A DNA stretch of 56,488 bases from Ignavibacteriales bacterium (GTDB lineage: Bacteria; Bacteroidota; Ignavibacteria; Ignavibacteriales; Ignavibacteriaceae): positions 1-56,488 of the forward strand of contig JAGUYG010000025.1 of NCBI GenBank assembly GCA_020061465.1, written 5' to 3'. Position 1 is the stretch's first letter, and each line of letters begins with the position of its first letter. This document shows, piece after piece, positions 42,961 through 52,677 of this stretch. Under the pieces are notes generated by a model. It was not told the origin of the DNA and made no database searches. It worked only from the letters and a program-made list of their open reading frames with translations. Position numbers and translations under genes: made by a program.

Positions 42961-45900
42961 TCAGTTGAACATATACCTCAAGCCAACCTGCACCTGCCAG
43001 CGCGACTTCAATCCTGGATCATCAATAAAAGTCTCCTTAGTTGCTGTATTGAACTTAAAGACAGGCGCACCGCTGTCATTAAATTTTACTAATTCTAATG
43101 GAGATGTTGCGGCAGAATTTGCAACTTGACGAACGCCCCAATCAGAATTTAACAGATTAGCAAAGTTCAATATGTCCACGCTTAGTTGGAAAGTGTTTTT
43201 CCTTCCGCCTAAGAAGAATGAAAAATCTTGAAGCAGCCGCAAATCGATATTACCAAACCATTTATTTATTGCACCGAATCTTTCGGCAATTTGACCACGG
43301 CGGGAATTCAGATATTCATCCTGCTCGATAAAGCTGTTAAAGGCAGCCCACTGTTCTGCGACTGTTACAACTTTACCGCCTGCATCGGAATACTGCTCAA
43401 AATTAATTTCATTCTGATTTCTCGGAATATAAATTAAATCATTAGTGGTTTTTCCATCGCCATTTACATCACCGGCATATAAATAAGAATATCTGTTTCC
43501 GCCGGCACCTTCAAATTTATTTCCTTCGGCTGCCTCAAAGAAAAGCCCGATGCTTGTAGCAAATTGATCCGACCATGTATGGCGATAAGTAAAACCACCT
43601 ACTATCCTATGGCGGTTTCCAAATTCCGAATAGCTTAGCTGGGGCTTATTGGGATCGCCTTGTACAGGATTTTCTGCCCACAATACGCTTGCAATCTCTG
43701 TCGACTTCAGCAAGCTTTTCGCTTCGAGAAATGTATATGATAGAAATGTGAACAAGCCTGAATCAAATGTCTTTCGTAACTGTGCAGTTATACTAAAATT
43801 ATATCCTTCGTTTGAATTATCGATAATGTATGCTCCTGCGTCACCATCAGGATTTAATTCATATAAAGGATTACCGTTAGCATCTACTCCGCCAAAAAAT
43901 GGTCTTCCGTCAGGCAAATATCTTACCGGAGTTCTCAAATCTGCATTCCTTACATAGATGGAATTTATATCTTTTCCATAGATAAACTCTAAAGTGCCTA
44001 ATAAATCCCAGGGCAATTTATGATCGACTGCTAAATTAGTCGTCCAAATCTGGGGCCATTTGAAATCTTCAACCATACCGTTTAGATCGAAAGAGGTTTG
44101 AAGAATTGCATCATCGGAGGTTGCAATTTGAGTTTGGACATTCGGATAAAGATTAGGATTATTTCCGGGATTGGAAATAACATTGCCAACCCACACAAAA
44201 GGCAGTCTTCCGGTAAAGATTCCTGTTCCGCCGCGAACTTGTGCAGACCGATCGCCCATTATATCCCAATTAAATCCGACACGCGGTGAATATAATGGTT
44301 GAACACCTGGCAGCTTACTTTGGTCGATGACTTCCGGCTGATCGTTTTCATCGAGCAGAGTTAACCCTCGTGAGAAAGGATTATCTACCGGCTCGGTAAA
44401 ATACATCGGAAAATCTACTCGTAAACCAAAAGTTAAGCTAAGAGTAGAGGAAGCTAAATATTCATCCTGAGCATAGACAGATAATTGTCCGACTTCAATC
44501 TTTTCGCCTTTATATGGTCCTGTTCCGATAACAGATCTAAAATCATAAAAATTACTTGAAGATGGGTCCGTTCTGGCAAAGAAATCGGCAAGAGACGAAA
44601 ACCTAGCACCGCCTATGAAGTCTAAAAAATCCGGAAGGAAGAATACACCATGCCGGAATATGTTAAAGGAGTTAAAAAATTTAAAGTATTCAAAATTGGC
44701 TCCGACAGTTATCACATGGTTTCCCATGAAATAACTGAAATTATTTGTAATCTGTAAGACATCTTGATCCAAGATATTGTGAATCGAAAACGGTTCATGT
44801 CCTATCGTTGTATAATTGATACCGTTCTCTAAAATTTCAATAGTTGGGAATGGTTCGCTAAATGGATCTCTGTAATCTCTGAACCTGTTATAGCTTGCGA
44901 AGAAACGATTTGCGAAACTATTGCCTCTCGAATTTAATTCTGCTGCAAAAGAATTTAATCTGTTGTTAATTCTATAGCCCGAATTTCTGAATGGTATGCT
45001 GTTCTCGTTTGGACCACGACCACCCTGACTCAATACAAAAGGATGAGGAGGCAGTTCTCTGCGGGCGTCCAATCTGTTATAACGGAAGCTGAGATTATTA
45101 TTCTCATTTATGTTGAAGTCGAGCTTAATGATTAATTTTTCGTTATCTGTTTTGTTAATATAGTTTTCGTAAGGTCCCGCATCATAACCATAGACATCGC
45201 GCATTCGTTTTTTGATTGAATCCATAACTGCTGCACTGACCCGTGAGATACCAAAACCGGAACTCCCTTTATATGCTGCAAAGTTAGTTCCAGGGTCTTC
45301 GCGCCGCTCCAGTTCAGCATTTATAAAGAAAAATAATTTATCGCGAATCAATGGTCCGCTTACGCTAACTCCCGATTGATTGAAGAATAAACTAGGATCC
45401 GCAACAACTTTTTCCCCTGAGACTTTATTACCTAAGAAAGATTCATTACGCATAAAACTATATAACGAACCTTTAATTTCATTGGTGCCGCTTTTAGTTA
45501 CAGTGTTTATTCCGGCTCCGGTAAAACCACCTTCGCGTACATCGAAAGGAGCTACAGAAACTTGAACCTGGGCAACAGCATCATAAGGTACAGGTTCTGC
45601 GTTGGTCTGTCCTCCAGGTGCCGGGTCATCTAAACCAAAAGGATTGTTAAAATAAGAACCGTCTAATGAGATATTATTATAAAGCCAATTCCGTCCGCCA
45701 AAGCTGAAGTTACCGTCGCTGCGAGGATCTAATCTTGTTATGTCGCGTGTACTTCGCTTTATAGTTGGAAGCATTACAATATCCCTTGGATTAACATACG
45801 TTTGTGCACCCGTTCTGTTGCTGTTAAAAATATCGTCAACATCTGCGGTAACAACAACCTCCTCACCGGCTATTGCTTCCAATGCCAGCTCGAAATCTAA

Positions 45901-46224
45901 GCGTAATTTTTGACCTAAAATCAGGTAAACATCTTCTACGCTTTCTTTTTTATAACCGATATAAGAAACTGTTACCGTGTAAGGTCCGCCAATTCGCATA
46001 TTAAGAATATTGAATTGACCATTATCTCTAGTGGAAACACCATACTGCGTTCCGCTAGGCAAATGAATCGCAATAACATTGGCTCCCTTCAGCAATGTTC
46101 CCTCTTTATCCTGAATAATACCTTCGAGTGAAGCAGTGGTAACACCCTGGGGATAAATTTGAACGAAGCAGAAAAGAGATAAGATCACGAACGGCAGGAA
46201 GAAAGTAAGTAGTTTGTTTTTCAT
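42961..46224 (-). CDS. TonB-dependent receptor, Oar-like, with carboxypeptidase-regulatory-like N-domain
   Basis: 1087 residues, signal peptide ending IYPQG. A carboxypeptidase regulatory-like beta-sandwich (ASLEGIIQDKEGTLLKGANV ... YTVTVSYIGYKKE, about 28-110) is followed by a plug (about 130-240, GGTNAEPVPYDAVAQVQVSVAPFDVREGGFTGAG-type segment, NTVTKSGTNEIKGSLY) and an outer-membrane barrel to the last strand QVGLRYMFN. This is the Oar family, common in Bacteroidota. The gate is presumably opened by TonB; the substrate is unknown. Single gene. Confidence 0.93.
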   Translation of the reverse strand: MKNKLLTFFLPFVILSLFCFVQIYPQGVTTASLEGIIQDKEGTLLKGANVIAIHLPSGTQYGVSTRDNGQFNILNMRIGGPYTVTVSYIGYKKESVEDVYLILGQKLRLDFELALEAIAGEEVVVTADVDDIFNSNRTGAQTYVNPRDIVMLPTIKRSTRDITRLDPRSDGNFSFGGRNWLYNNISLDGSYFNNPFGLDDPAPGGQTNAEPVPYDAVAQVQVSVAPFDVREGGFTGAGINTVTKSGTNEIKGSLYSFMRNESFLGNKVSGEKVVADPSLFFNQSGVSVSGPLIRDKLFFFINAELERREDPGTNFAAYKGSSGFGISRVSAAVMDSIKKRMRDVYGYDAGPYENYINKTDNEKLIIKLDFNINENNNLSFRYNRLDARRELPPHPFVLSQGGRGPNENSIPFRNSGYRINNRLNSFAAELNSRGNSFANRFFASYNRFRDYRDPFSEPFPTIEILENGINYTTIGHEPFSIHNILDQDVLQITNNFSYFMGNHVITVGANFEYFKFFNSFNIFRHGVFFLPDFLDFIGGARFSSLADFFARTDPSSSNFYDFRSVIGTGPYKGEKIEVGQLSVYAQDEYLASSTLSLTFGLRVDFPMYFTEPVDNPFSRGLTLLDENDQPEVIDQSKLPGVQPLYSPRVGFNWDIMGDRSAQVRGGTGIFTGRLPFVWVGNVISNPGNNPNLYPNVQTQIATSDDAILQTSFDLNGMVEDFKWPQIWTTNLAVDHKLPWDLLGTLEFIYGKDINSIYVRNADLRTPVRYLPDGRPFFGGVDANGNPLYELNPDGDAGAYIIDNSNEGYNFSITAQLRKTFDSGLFTFLSYTFLEAKSLLKSTEIASVLWAENPVQGDPNKPQLSYSEFGNRHRIVGGFTYRHTWSDQFATSIGLFFEAAEGNKFEGAGGNRYSYLYAGDVNGDGKTTNDLIYIPRNQNEINFEQYSDAGGKVVTVAEQWAAFNSFIEQDEYLNSRRGQIAERFGAINKWFGNIDLRLLQDFSFFLGGRKNTFQLSVDILNFANLLNSDWGVRQVANSAATSPLELVKFNDSGAPVFKFNTATKETFIDDPGLKSRWQVQVGLRYMFN

Positions 46225-46797
46225 AAATAACTCCTCTTAATTTTATAATGAATTAAATAAAAGAGCCGTTTAGTACGAAGAATTTTTAATTGAAGTCTAT
46301 TATTATCAGCCCCCACTAAAAGTGAAACTATTTTAACGATCGCATTAAAACTTTTATAGATAATTTTATGCCCTACCATCTGAACATAATTCAATTAATC
46401 GAATTGTTCAATCTTTTTTTAAATAAATTGTTCGTCAAACCGGGTGTTCAATTAGCCGATTTCTTATACATGATAAATGATTGGGAAAAAGCCTTCAAAA
46501 TTGGAAAAATAGACTGCCTTCAAATGTCCATTCTATTTTAACCGAATGATTTAGTTTATACCGAAACGATTGATTCAAAAATCATGAATTAAAGCGGAAA
46601 TAAATGTTAAAAGTCGTTTCTTGATTTCGAGAATAATTGGTTTTCTTTCTCATTCGCTTCTTAATTCTAAAAAAGTAATTTGCTTAAATATTTAACACTG
46701 CCTTTAATTATTCGATAAAATCGCAAAATAACGCTTCTGGCATATATCTTGTCTTCAAGAAGGCAAAGAAATATTAATTCATTTAATAAAAATTCTT
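46225..46797. other. Divergent promoter region
   Basis: 573 bases between the TonB receptor and the oxidoreductase operon. No gene or convincing repeat is seen; AT-rich. It presumably holds both promoters. Confidence 0.4.
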
Positions 46798-47034
46798 ATG
46801 ATAAGAGGAACAGTAATAATAGATAAAGACCTCTGCAAGGGATGCAAACTATGCATAATTGCCTGTCCGCAAGAGAGCTTAGGTCTTTCAACGAAAATTA
46901 ACGCGCAGGGTTACCGATATGCAGAATTGATACAGGATAATTGTACCGGCTGCATCAATTGTGCATTGGTCTGCCCTGATGTTGCAATCACTGTTTATCG
47001 GGAACCAAAAGCTGCGAAAAAAAAAGTAGCTTAA
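46798..47034 (+). CDS. korD: 2-oxoacid:ferredoxin oxidoreductase, delta (ferredoxin) subunit
   Basis: 78 residues with two [4Fe-4S] motifs, CKGCKLCIIACP and CTGCINCALVCP. Passes electrons between the catalytic subunits and soluble ferredoxin. First gene of a D-A-B-C operon (44 bases to the next), the order of VOR/KOR-type enzymes. The C-terminal tail KAAKKKVA is basic. The symbol is by family; KOR and VOR cannot be separated by eye. Confidence 0.92.
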   Translation: MIRGTVIIDKDLCKGCKLCIIACPQESLGLSTKINAQGYRYAELIQDNCTGCINCALVCPDVAITVYREPKAAKKKVA

Positions 47035-47078
47035 AGAATCCCGGTAAATAATTTCGTTCTTAAAAAAAGGTTTTTAAA

Positions 47079-48182
47079 ATGGAATCTAAAGCAATAGAAA
47101 AAGAAGCACGCTTAATGAAGGGGAATGAAGCGCTTGCCGAAGCCGCAATACGTGCTAAAATAGACGCTTACTTCGGCTATCCTATAACTCCCCAATCGGA
47201 AATATTAGAATATTTTTCCAGAGAAATGCCTAACAGAGGCGGTATTGTATTGCAAGCAGAAAGCGAAGTCGCTTCAATTAATATGATTTACGGCGCAGCA
47301 GGCGCCGGTGCACGGGTTATGACTTCTTCTTCCGGTCCGGGTATTAGCTTAATGCAGGAAGGACTATCATACATAGCAAGTGCTCAATTGCCTTGTCTTG
47401 TTGTAAACGTATCCCGCGGTGGTCCCGGCTTGGGTACTATTCAACCTTCTCAAGGAGATTATTTACAGGCAACCAAAGGCGGTGGTCATGGTGATTATCA
47501 CGTAATTGTATTAGCCCCGGCTTCAGTTCAAGAAATGGCTGATTTTGTATTTGATGCATTTCGTTTAGCTGAGAAATATAGAAATCCCGCAATGATCCTA
47601 ACCGATGGCGCATTAGGACAAATGATGGAAAAGGTTATCTTACCTGAAGAAGGTTCTCTTCCAAAAAAAACTCCTGAGTGGGCTACTACCGGCAAACCTA
47701 AATGGAGAGAAAGAAATATTATAACTTCTCTATTTATTCAACCTGAAGAGATGGAAAAAATTAATCTTGCCCTTCAAAAGAAATATGAGCTGTTGAAGCA
47801 GGAGGTAAGATATGAAGAATTTCAAACCTCTGATGCAGAAGTAGTGTTGGTTGCATTCGGATTATCGGCTAGGATTTGCCAAAAAGTTGTGGAGCTTGGA
47901 AGAGAAAAAGGAATCCGCATCGGTTTAACAAGACCAATTACTTTATATCCCTTCCCGGAAAAAATAATCAATAGGCTTGCTAAGAAGATCGATTTCTTTT
48001 TAGTAGTTGAAATGAATGCGGGTCAAATGTTAGAAGATGTTAAGCTTAGCGTAAACGGAATATGTCCCGTTCACTTTAAAGGAAGAATGGGCGGTATGAT
48101 TCCGTCTCCCGAAGAGGTTCTTGAAGAAGTGGAAATGCTGCTTGAAAAGCATAGCATCAGCCATGATATGGAGGTAAAGTGA
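47079..48182 (+). CDS. korA: 2-oxoacid:ferredoxin oxidoreductase, alpha subunit (VorB/KorA type)
   Basis: 367 residues. Full-length domain: GNEALAEAAIRAKIDAYFGYPITPQSEILEYFS, then SSSGPGISLMQEGLSYIA, and DYLQATKGGGHGDYH-like segments shared with VorB/PorA. In complex with KorB it oxidises a 2-oxoacid (2-oxoglutarate or branched-chain 2-oxoacid) to acyl-CoA with reduction of ferredoxin; the reaction can run in reverse for CO2 fixation. Overlaps the next gene by one base (TGATG). Confidence 0.93.
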   Translation: MESKAIEKEARLMKGNEALAEAAIRAKIDAYFGYPITPQSEILEYFSREMPNRGGIVLQAESEVASINMIYGAAGAGARVMTSSSGPGISLMQEGLSYIASAQLPCLVVNVSRGGPGLGTIQPSQGDYLQATKGGGHGDYHVIVLAPASVQEMADFVFDAFRLAEKYRNPAMILTDGALGQMMEKVILPEEGSLPKKTPEWATTGKPKWRERNIITSLFIQPEEMEKINLALQKKYELLKQEVRYEEFQTSDAEVVLVAFGLSARICQKVVELGREKGIRIGLTRPITLYPFPEKIINRLAKKIDFFLVVEMNAGQMLEDVKLSVNGICPVHFKGRMGGMIPSPEEVLEEVEMLLEKHSISHDMEVK

Positions 48183-48967
48183 TGAATGATATAACAATTA
48201 CAAACGGATTGGAAGTTGTATATAAAAGACCCAAAACATTAACCGATACACCTTTTCATTATTGTCCGGGCTGCGGGCATAGTGTTGTGCACCGTGTTTT
48301 AATGGAAGTAGTTGAAGAGTTAGGGATCCAAGAAAAAACAATCGGTGTTGCACCTGTTGGCTGTTCGGTATTTGCATATAATTATATGAATATCGATATG
48401 CAGGAAGCCGCTCACGGCAGAGCAAGTGCTGCCGCTACAGGAATTAAAAGAGTGTTACCCGATCGTTTTGTTTTTTCTTACCAGGGTGACGGTGATTTAG
48501 CTGCAATCGGTACTGCTGAAACTATTCATACAGTAAATCGCGGAGAAAATATTCTGATGGTATTCATTAATAATGCTATTTACGGAATGACAGGCGGGCA
48601 GATGGCTCCTACTTCGTTAAGCGGACAGATTACTTCTACATCCCCGTACGGAAGGGATACACAAAAGACAGGTTACCCAATAAAGATTACTGAATTAATT
48701 GCACAGCTTCCCGGTGCTTTTTATGTTACAAGGCAATCGGTTCATACAGCCGGCGCGGTTCGTAAACTGAAAAAAGCATTCACTGCAGCTTTTGAATACC
48801 AAAAATTAAATAAAGGTACTTCATTCGTTGAAGTAGTTTCAAATTGTCCTGCGGGTTGGAAGATGACTCCCAAGGAATCAATTACCTGGATGGAAGAGAA
48901 TATGTTTCCGTTTTATCCGTTGGGAGATATAAAACTACCGCCGAAGGAAAGCCCAAGTAAAAACTAA
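48182..48967 (+). CDS. korB: 2-oxoacid:ferredoxin oxidoreductase, beta subunit (TPP-binding)
   Basis: 261 residues from ATG at 48182, preceded by GGAGG (a GTG at 48179 is less likely). TPP motif GDGDLAAIG ... NNAIYGMTGGQMAPTS and the first-cluster cysteines in HYCPGCGHSVVHR. Binds thiamine diphosphate and a [4Fe-4S] centre. Translationally coupled to korA. A hairpin lies 6 bases after the stop. Confidence 0.93.
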   Translation: MNDITITNGLEVVYKRPKTLTDTPFHYCPGCGHSVVHRVLMEVVEELGIQEKTIGVAPVGCSVFAYNYMNIDMQEAAHGRASAAATGIKRVLPDRFVFSYQGDGDLAAIGTAETIHTVNRGENILMVFINNAIYGMTGGQMAPTSLSGQITSTSPYGRDTQKTGYPIKITELIAQLPGAFYVTRQSVHTAGAVRKLKKAFTAAFEYQKLNKGTSFVEVVSNCPAGWKMTPKESITWMEENMFPFYPLGDIKLPPKESPSKN

Positions 48968-48973
48968 ATGAGT

Positions 48974-49002
48974 CCACTCTAAAAAGTAACTATTTAGAGT
49001 GG
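48974..49002 (+). promoter_or_regulatory. Intercistronic hairpin between korB and korC
   Basis: 10-bp perfect stem CCACTCTAAA/TTTAGAGTGG with a 9-base loop, no T run after it. In the middle of the operon it may stabilise or process the mRNA and set subunit ratios, or partly attenuate. Confidence 0.5.
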
Positions 49003-49048
49003 CTTCATAAATTGATTCTCTTAATAATGAACAAATAGGATTTAAATA

Positions 49049-49609
49049 ATGCAGCAGCCACATGAAATAATTTTTGCAGGATTTGGCGGACAGGGAATTT
49101 TATCGATGGGTCAGATCATCGCTTATGCAGCAATGATTGAAGGCAAAGAAGTTAGCTGGATGCCTTCTTACGGACCCGAAATGCGCGGCGGAACGGCTAA
49201 TTGTATTGTAATTGTTTCGCCTGTCAGAATTAGTTCTCCGATTATTACGCGGTTTGATTCTGCCATAGTTCTTAATCAGCCCTCATTAGACAAGTTTGAA
49301 CCGGCAGTTAAACCGGGTGGATTAATTCTTTATGAAAAATCCAGCATCATTAAAGAACCTTCACGAAACGACGTTGAAGTGCTTGCAATTCCGGCACTTG
49401 AAGAAGCACAAAAACTAAATAAGAAACAGGTTGCTAATATGATTTTGTTAGGAGCTTTCCTCGAAAAGCGTCCGTTAGTAAACTATGACAACATTCTTAA
49501 AGCCTTAAAAAAAGTTTTGCCGGAGAGACACCACCATTTAATTCCGCTGAACGAACAGGCTCTATTGTTAGGCAAGCAAATAGCAACTGCAGAAAATATG
49601 ACTGTATAA
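49049..49609 (+). CDS. korC: 2-oxoacid:ferredoxin oxidoreductase, gamma subunit
   Basis: 186 residues. Domain III of the superfamily: GFGGQGILSMGQIIAYAAM, then SYGPEMRGGTANCIVIVS and VANMILLGAFLEKRP. Completes the alpha-beta-gamma-delta complex. AGGA ribosome site. 81 bases after korB, the gap containing the hairpin. Same direction and clearly the same operon. Confidence 0.92.
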   Translation: MQQPHEIIFAGFGGQGILSMGQIIAYAAMIEGKEVSWMPSYGPEMRGGTANCIVIVSPVRISSPIITRFDSAIVLNQPSLDKFEPAVKPGGLILYEKSSIIKEPSRNDVEVLAIPALEEAQKLNKKQVANMILLGAFLEKRPLVNYDNILKALKKVLPERHHHLIPLNEQALLLGKQIATAENMTV

Positions 49610-49658
49610 AAATTTGAATTGTAGATCAAAAGAAAATTAAACCTAACTGAGGTTAATT

Positions 49659-49925
49659 ATGAAAGAAAATGAAGTAAATTGCCTGCACAATTGTAAGAAT
49701 ACATGTGCAATGCTAAATGAAGCGCTCCGCAAGGAAGCTGCCACGGTACGCTTTTACGAAGCAGTTCTTGAAGAATGTAACTTCCCGGAGGTGCGTAGTT
49801 TTCTGCTTGAGTTAGTTGAAGAAAGAAGACAAGGGATATTGCGCATAATTCAAAAGTTGAATGAATTGCATGCACGTTCACAAGTTAACGATGGAGTAAT
49901 ATCGAGTTTCAACCGGATGGCTTAA
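49659..49925 (+). CDS. Small helical protein with cysteine-rich front, end of the KOR operon
   Basis: 88 residues. Residues 1-17 contain three cysteines (NCLHNCKNTC). Residues about 20-72 are two long helices (EALRKEAATVRFYEAV and LLELVEERRQGILRII) with the spacing of one half of a rubrerythrin/ferritin-like bundle, but EExxH is changed to EERRQ. It lies 49 bases after korC with GAGG before the ATG, so it is likely co-transcribed. It may bind metal or protect the oxygen-sensitive complex (inference). Confidence 0.6.
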   Translation: MKENEVNCLHNCKNTCAMLNEALRKEAATVRFYEAVLEECNFPEVRSFLLELVEERRQGILRIIQKLNELHARSQVNDGVISSFNRMA

Positions 49926-50040
49926 TTAATATAATGGGGAGCCTTACAGAAGTTTTTCAATCTTAATCAAGATCAGTTGGAATTGACATACCGTACCAAT
50001 ATACCTATATTTGTGCCGCAAATTTAATATAGATTTTACA

Positions 50041-50140
50041 TCGCGGGATGGAGTCCCGATTATATCGGGAGTAGCTCGTCCACCTAAAGTTGGATAAATC
50101 GGGCTCATAACCCGACAACAGTCGGGATGTAGGTTCAAGT
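50041..50140 (+). pseudogene. Degenerate tRNA-fMet copy broken by palindromic inserts
   Basis: Pieces of the intact tRNA at 50182-50254 appear in order: TCGCGGGATGGAG (50041-50053), GTAGCTCGTC (50071-50080), CGGGCTCATAACCCGA with the anticodon arm (50100-50115), and GTAGGTTCAAGT (50129-50140). Between them lie the palindrome TCCCGATTATATCGGGA (50054-50070), 19 bases related to CCACCTAAAGTTGG, and CAACAGTCGGGAT. The acceptor 3' end is lost. Not functional. Confidence 0.75.
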
Positions 50141-50181
50141 AGAAAACAAAAATCGTTCAGAATAAGTAATGTTTATTATAT

Positions 50182-50254
<73 letters not shown>

Positions 50255-50264
50255 CTAAGAAAAG

Positions 50265-50292
50265 AAAGCCGAGAATTTTTTTCGGCTTTTTT
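50265..50292 (+). terminator. Terminator of tRNA-fMet
   Basis: Stem AAAGCCGA/TCGGCTTT with a T run, 10 bases after the tRNA. A decayed copy of this region follows the third tRNA copy (50453-50480). Confidence 0.8.
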
Positions 50293-50304
50293 ATTTTTAA
50301 AGAT

Positions 50305-50480
50305 TTAGCTCGTCGGATTTATCTCGTCGAAATAAAATGAAGACGGGCTCATATCCCGACACCTGTCGGGATGTAGGTTCTCCCGAAGGGATTCTTTGAA
50401 AAGTCCTGTTTATCTGGAAATGTTCCTCATTGACAGACCCTCGCTACTAAGATAAGCCTGAGTTGATACTCGAGCTTTTT
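50305..50480 (+). pseudogene. Second degenerate tRNA-fMet copy, including its terminator
   Basis: Ordered fragments of the tRNA: TAGCTCGTCG (50306-50315), GACGGGCTCATATCCCGA (50342-50359), GTAGGTTC (50373-50380), AAGTCCTG (50401-50408), CCTCGCTACTAAG (about 50439-50451). They are followed by a degraded terminator AAGCCTGAGT..ACTC..GCTTTTT. Inserts include CACCTGTCGGGAT and, exactly in the T loop between TTC and AAG, a 20-base unit TCCCGAAGGGATTC.. that belongs to the GGATC palindrome group. The acceptor 5' end is gone. Confidence 0.75.
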
Positions 50481-50614
50481 AATTTTAAATCTTATTTTAC
50501 TCGTCGCGTTCATAGAGGGGGACAGAATAGAATCTGTCTCTACTCTACCTCATAAAACGGGTGGTTCAGTCATAGTTCATAACTTAGACACCGTACCGTC
50601 TAACGAAATATGAA

Positions 50615-51067
50615 TTATTTCTTATACTCTTTTAAGAAACCTTTGAATTCGATAAGATGCGATTCTTCCATACCTAATAAGCGAATGCAAATGTCCTGTG
50701 TTACATAATCTTCGTCGTCGCACATTTTGATGATTTTATTGTACTGTTTAATGGCACCGTCTTCCGCAGTAATAACGCCTTCAATCACCGATACCACATC
50801 GGTAGTATCTTCTAATGTTTGCAGCTTTTCCTGCGACGGTTTAAAGTTCATCGAACCGGGTACGGTACCGCCCAATTCTTTTATTCTTTTAGCCAAAGAC
50901 TGGGCGTGCCCGATTTCTTCGGTAATATCAACAGCTAAAGATTTTTTTATCTCCTCGGCTCTTACTCCGTCAAGATTTACGGAATTTGAAATGTAATTCA
51001 TTACCGTTTCCATCTCCATCCAATAGCTTTTGGTTAATTCTTCTATAATAGATTTTCTGTCAGCCAT
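50615..51067 (-). CDS. Ferritin-like (bacterioferritin/DUF-type) diiron protein
   Basis: 150 residues, four-helix bundle. Likely ligands: E-x6-Y pattern replaced by YWMEMETVMNYI in helix 1, EEIGHAQSLA in helix 2 (E-x-x-H), EGVITAEDGAIKQY in helix 3, and GMEESHLIEF in helix 4 (E-E-x-H). This is the bacterioferritin/demethoxyubiquinone-hydroxylase-like superfamily. It probably stores or oxidises iron, or protects against peroxide. Only 9 bases before it in transcription order is deoA-like (51077-52381), so they may share a transcript. Confidence 0.85.
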   Translation of the reverse strand: MADRKSIIEELTKSYWMEMETVMNYISNSVNLDGVRAEEIKKSLAVDITEEIGHAQSLAKRIKELGGTVPGSMNFKPSQEKLQTLEDTTDVVSVIEGVITAEDGAIKQYNKIIKMCDDEDYVTQDICIRLLGMEESHLIEFKGFLKEYKK

Positions 51068-51076
51068 ATTTCCTCC

Positions 51077-52381
51077 TTATTGAATAACTTTTTTGATTAG
51101 TTTGTGTTTGTGCAAGTTATGCTTCGATATTTTAAGTGAAGCAAGTATTAATTCTTTTGCCGGTTGAATGTTTAATTCGTTTGAAGTATGAAGCTCGGCA
51201 ATCACATCGCCGCGTTTAATTTTATCTCCAAGTTTGGGTTTAAATATTATCCCTGCAAGGGGATCAATTTTATCTTCCTTAGTTTTTCTTCCCGCCCCCA
51301 ATTCTACTGCAGCCATACCAATATTGTAAGTATTAATATTAGTTAAGTATCCTGTTGCATCGGATTGGATGCGCTCCACGATTTTGGGTTTTGTGTATTT
51401 ATCGGGATTTTTTATCAGTGTAGTTTTTCCACCCTGAGCTGCAACTATTTGTAAAAACTTGTCGAATGCCTTTCCATTCTCTATAAGAGAGTGTGCTATC
51501 TCAATTCCTTCGGTTATATCAGAAGCTTTATTTCCGAGATAAATCATAGCACCCGCAAGGTTTAATGAAACAGTAAGCAAATCTTCAATCTTTTCTCCCT
51601 GCAAAATTTTTATCGACTCATAAACTTCAAGCCAGTTTCCGATATAATGCCCCAGAGGCTGATTCATATCCGTAATAAATGTAATTACTTTTTTATCAAA
51701 CATCCTTGCTGTTTTCATTAGCGAGTGTGATAAAAGCTCCGCATCTTTCTGTTTCTTCATAAATGCACCGCTGCCGGTTTTCACATCAAGTACAAGTCCA
51801 TCAATTCCTTCTGCTAATTTTTTACTCATAATGCTTGCGGTAATTAAAGGAATTGATTCAACGGTTGCGGTAACATCTCTCAGTGCATAGAACAACTTAT
51901 CTGCAGGAGTAATCTCTTTTGTTTGTCCGATTAAAACAGCACCGCATTTCTTTAAGACATTCTTATAGTCAATTAGTGAAAGATTTATTCTAAAACCCGG
52001 AATGGATTCAAGCTTATCCAACGTACCACCTGAATGACCCAAACCTCTTCCTGAAATCATGGGTACATTTACGCCAGCTGCTGCTGCGATGGGGGCAATA
52101 ATTAGGGATGTTTTATCTCCCACACCGCCGGTTGAATGCTTATCGACTTTTAATCCGGGGATTCTATTTAAATCAATCACCTTTCCGCTGTAAAGCATCG
52201 ATTTCGTAAGTGAAGTAGTTTCTCTTCCGTTCATTCCATTCAGGTATATAGCCATCAGTAATGCAGAAAGCTGATAATCGGGGATTTTCTTTTCTGTATA
52301 ATTAGATACTATAAATTCTATTTCTTCGGAAGTGAGAGTGTGTCCGTCTCTTTTTTTCTTGATTATTTCTACAGTATTCAT
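51077..52381 (-). CDS. deoA: Thymidine / pyrimidine-nucleoside phosphorylase
   Basis: 434 residues, the normal length. Cleaves thymidine or uridine with phosphate to base and (deoxy)ribose-1-phosphate. Characteristic sequences: VDKHSTGGVGDKTSLIIAP (phosphate and substrate binding), ISGRGLGHSGGTLDKLESIPGF (the family signature) and VLDVKTGSGAFMK. Cytoplasmic dimer. Bacterial PdpA-like rather than the longer archaeal type. The front overlaps no other real gene; aspS diverges 296 bases away. Confidence 0.95.
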   Translation of the reverse strand: MNTVEIIKKKRDGHTLTSEEIEFIVSNYTEKKIPDYQLSALLMAIYLNGMNGRETTSLTKSMLYSGKVIDLNRIPGLKVDKHSTGGVGDKTSLIIAPIAAAAGVNVPMISGRGLGHSGGTLDKLESIPGFRINLSLIDYKNVLKKCGAVLIGQTKEITPADKLFYALRDVTATVESIPLITASIMSKKLAEGIDGLVLDVKTGSGAFMKKQKDAELLSHSLMKTARMFDKKVITFITDMNQPLGHYIGNWLEVYESIKILQGEKIEDLLTVSLNLAGAMIYLGNKASDITEGIEIAHSLIENGKAFDKFLQIVAAQGGKTTLIKNPDKYTKPKIVERIQSDATGYLTNINTYNIGMAAVELGAGRKTKEDKIDPLAGIIFKPKLGDKIKRGDVIAELHTSNELNIQPAKELILASLKISKHNLHKHKLIKKVIQ

Positions 52382-52677
52382 GATGCAAATTTACGCATAA
52401 ATTAAATCTATTTATAGAATTCCGTTGTTCTTTTCCAACCTGAACAAGCCAGAAACAAAAAGACTGATGATTATTTGTAGCACAAATTAAGCGCGCCGTT
52501 TGCATTTCGGAATATGTGCGAGATAGATAATGTAGTTTGGGTTTTAATAATGCCGCACAGATTTCTGCACGTAAAACAATGTGACTAATCTGTGCTTCCA
52601 ATATTATTTGTGAAGCCCTATTTAATTGATTATTTTTACGCCTTCCAAATGCAAAAAAAGGAGAATAATCTAGAAAG

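Noticed and set aside
50505-50550. Further palindrome GACAGAATAGAATCTGTC near the tRNA locus
   Set aside because: It resembles the GAGAC family at its end (TCTCTAC) but the centre differs; too weak to assign.
52302-52601. 99-codon minus-strand frame upstream of deoA
   Set aside because: Overlaps the real deoA start in another frame and has no protein character.
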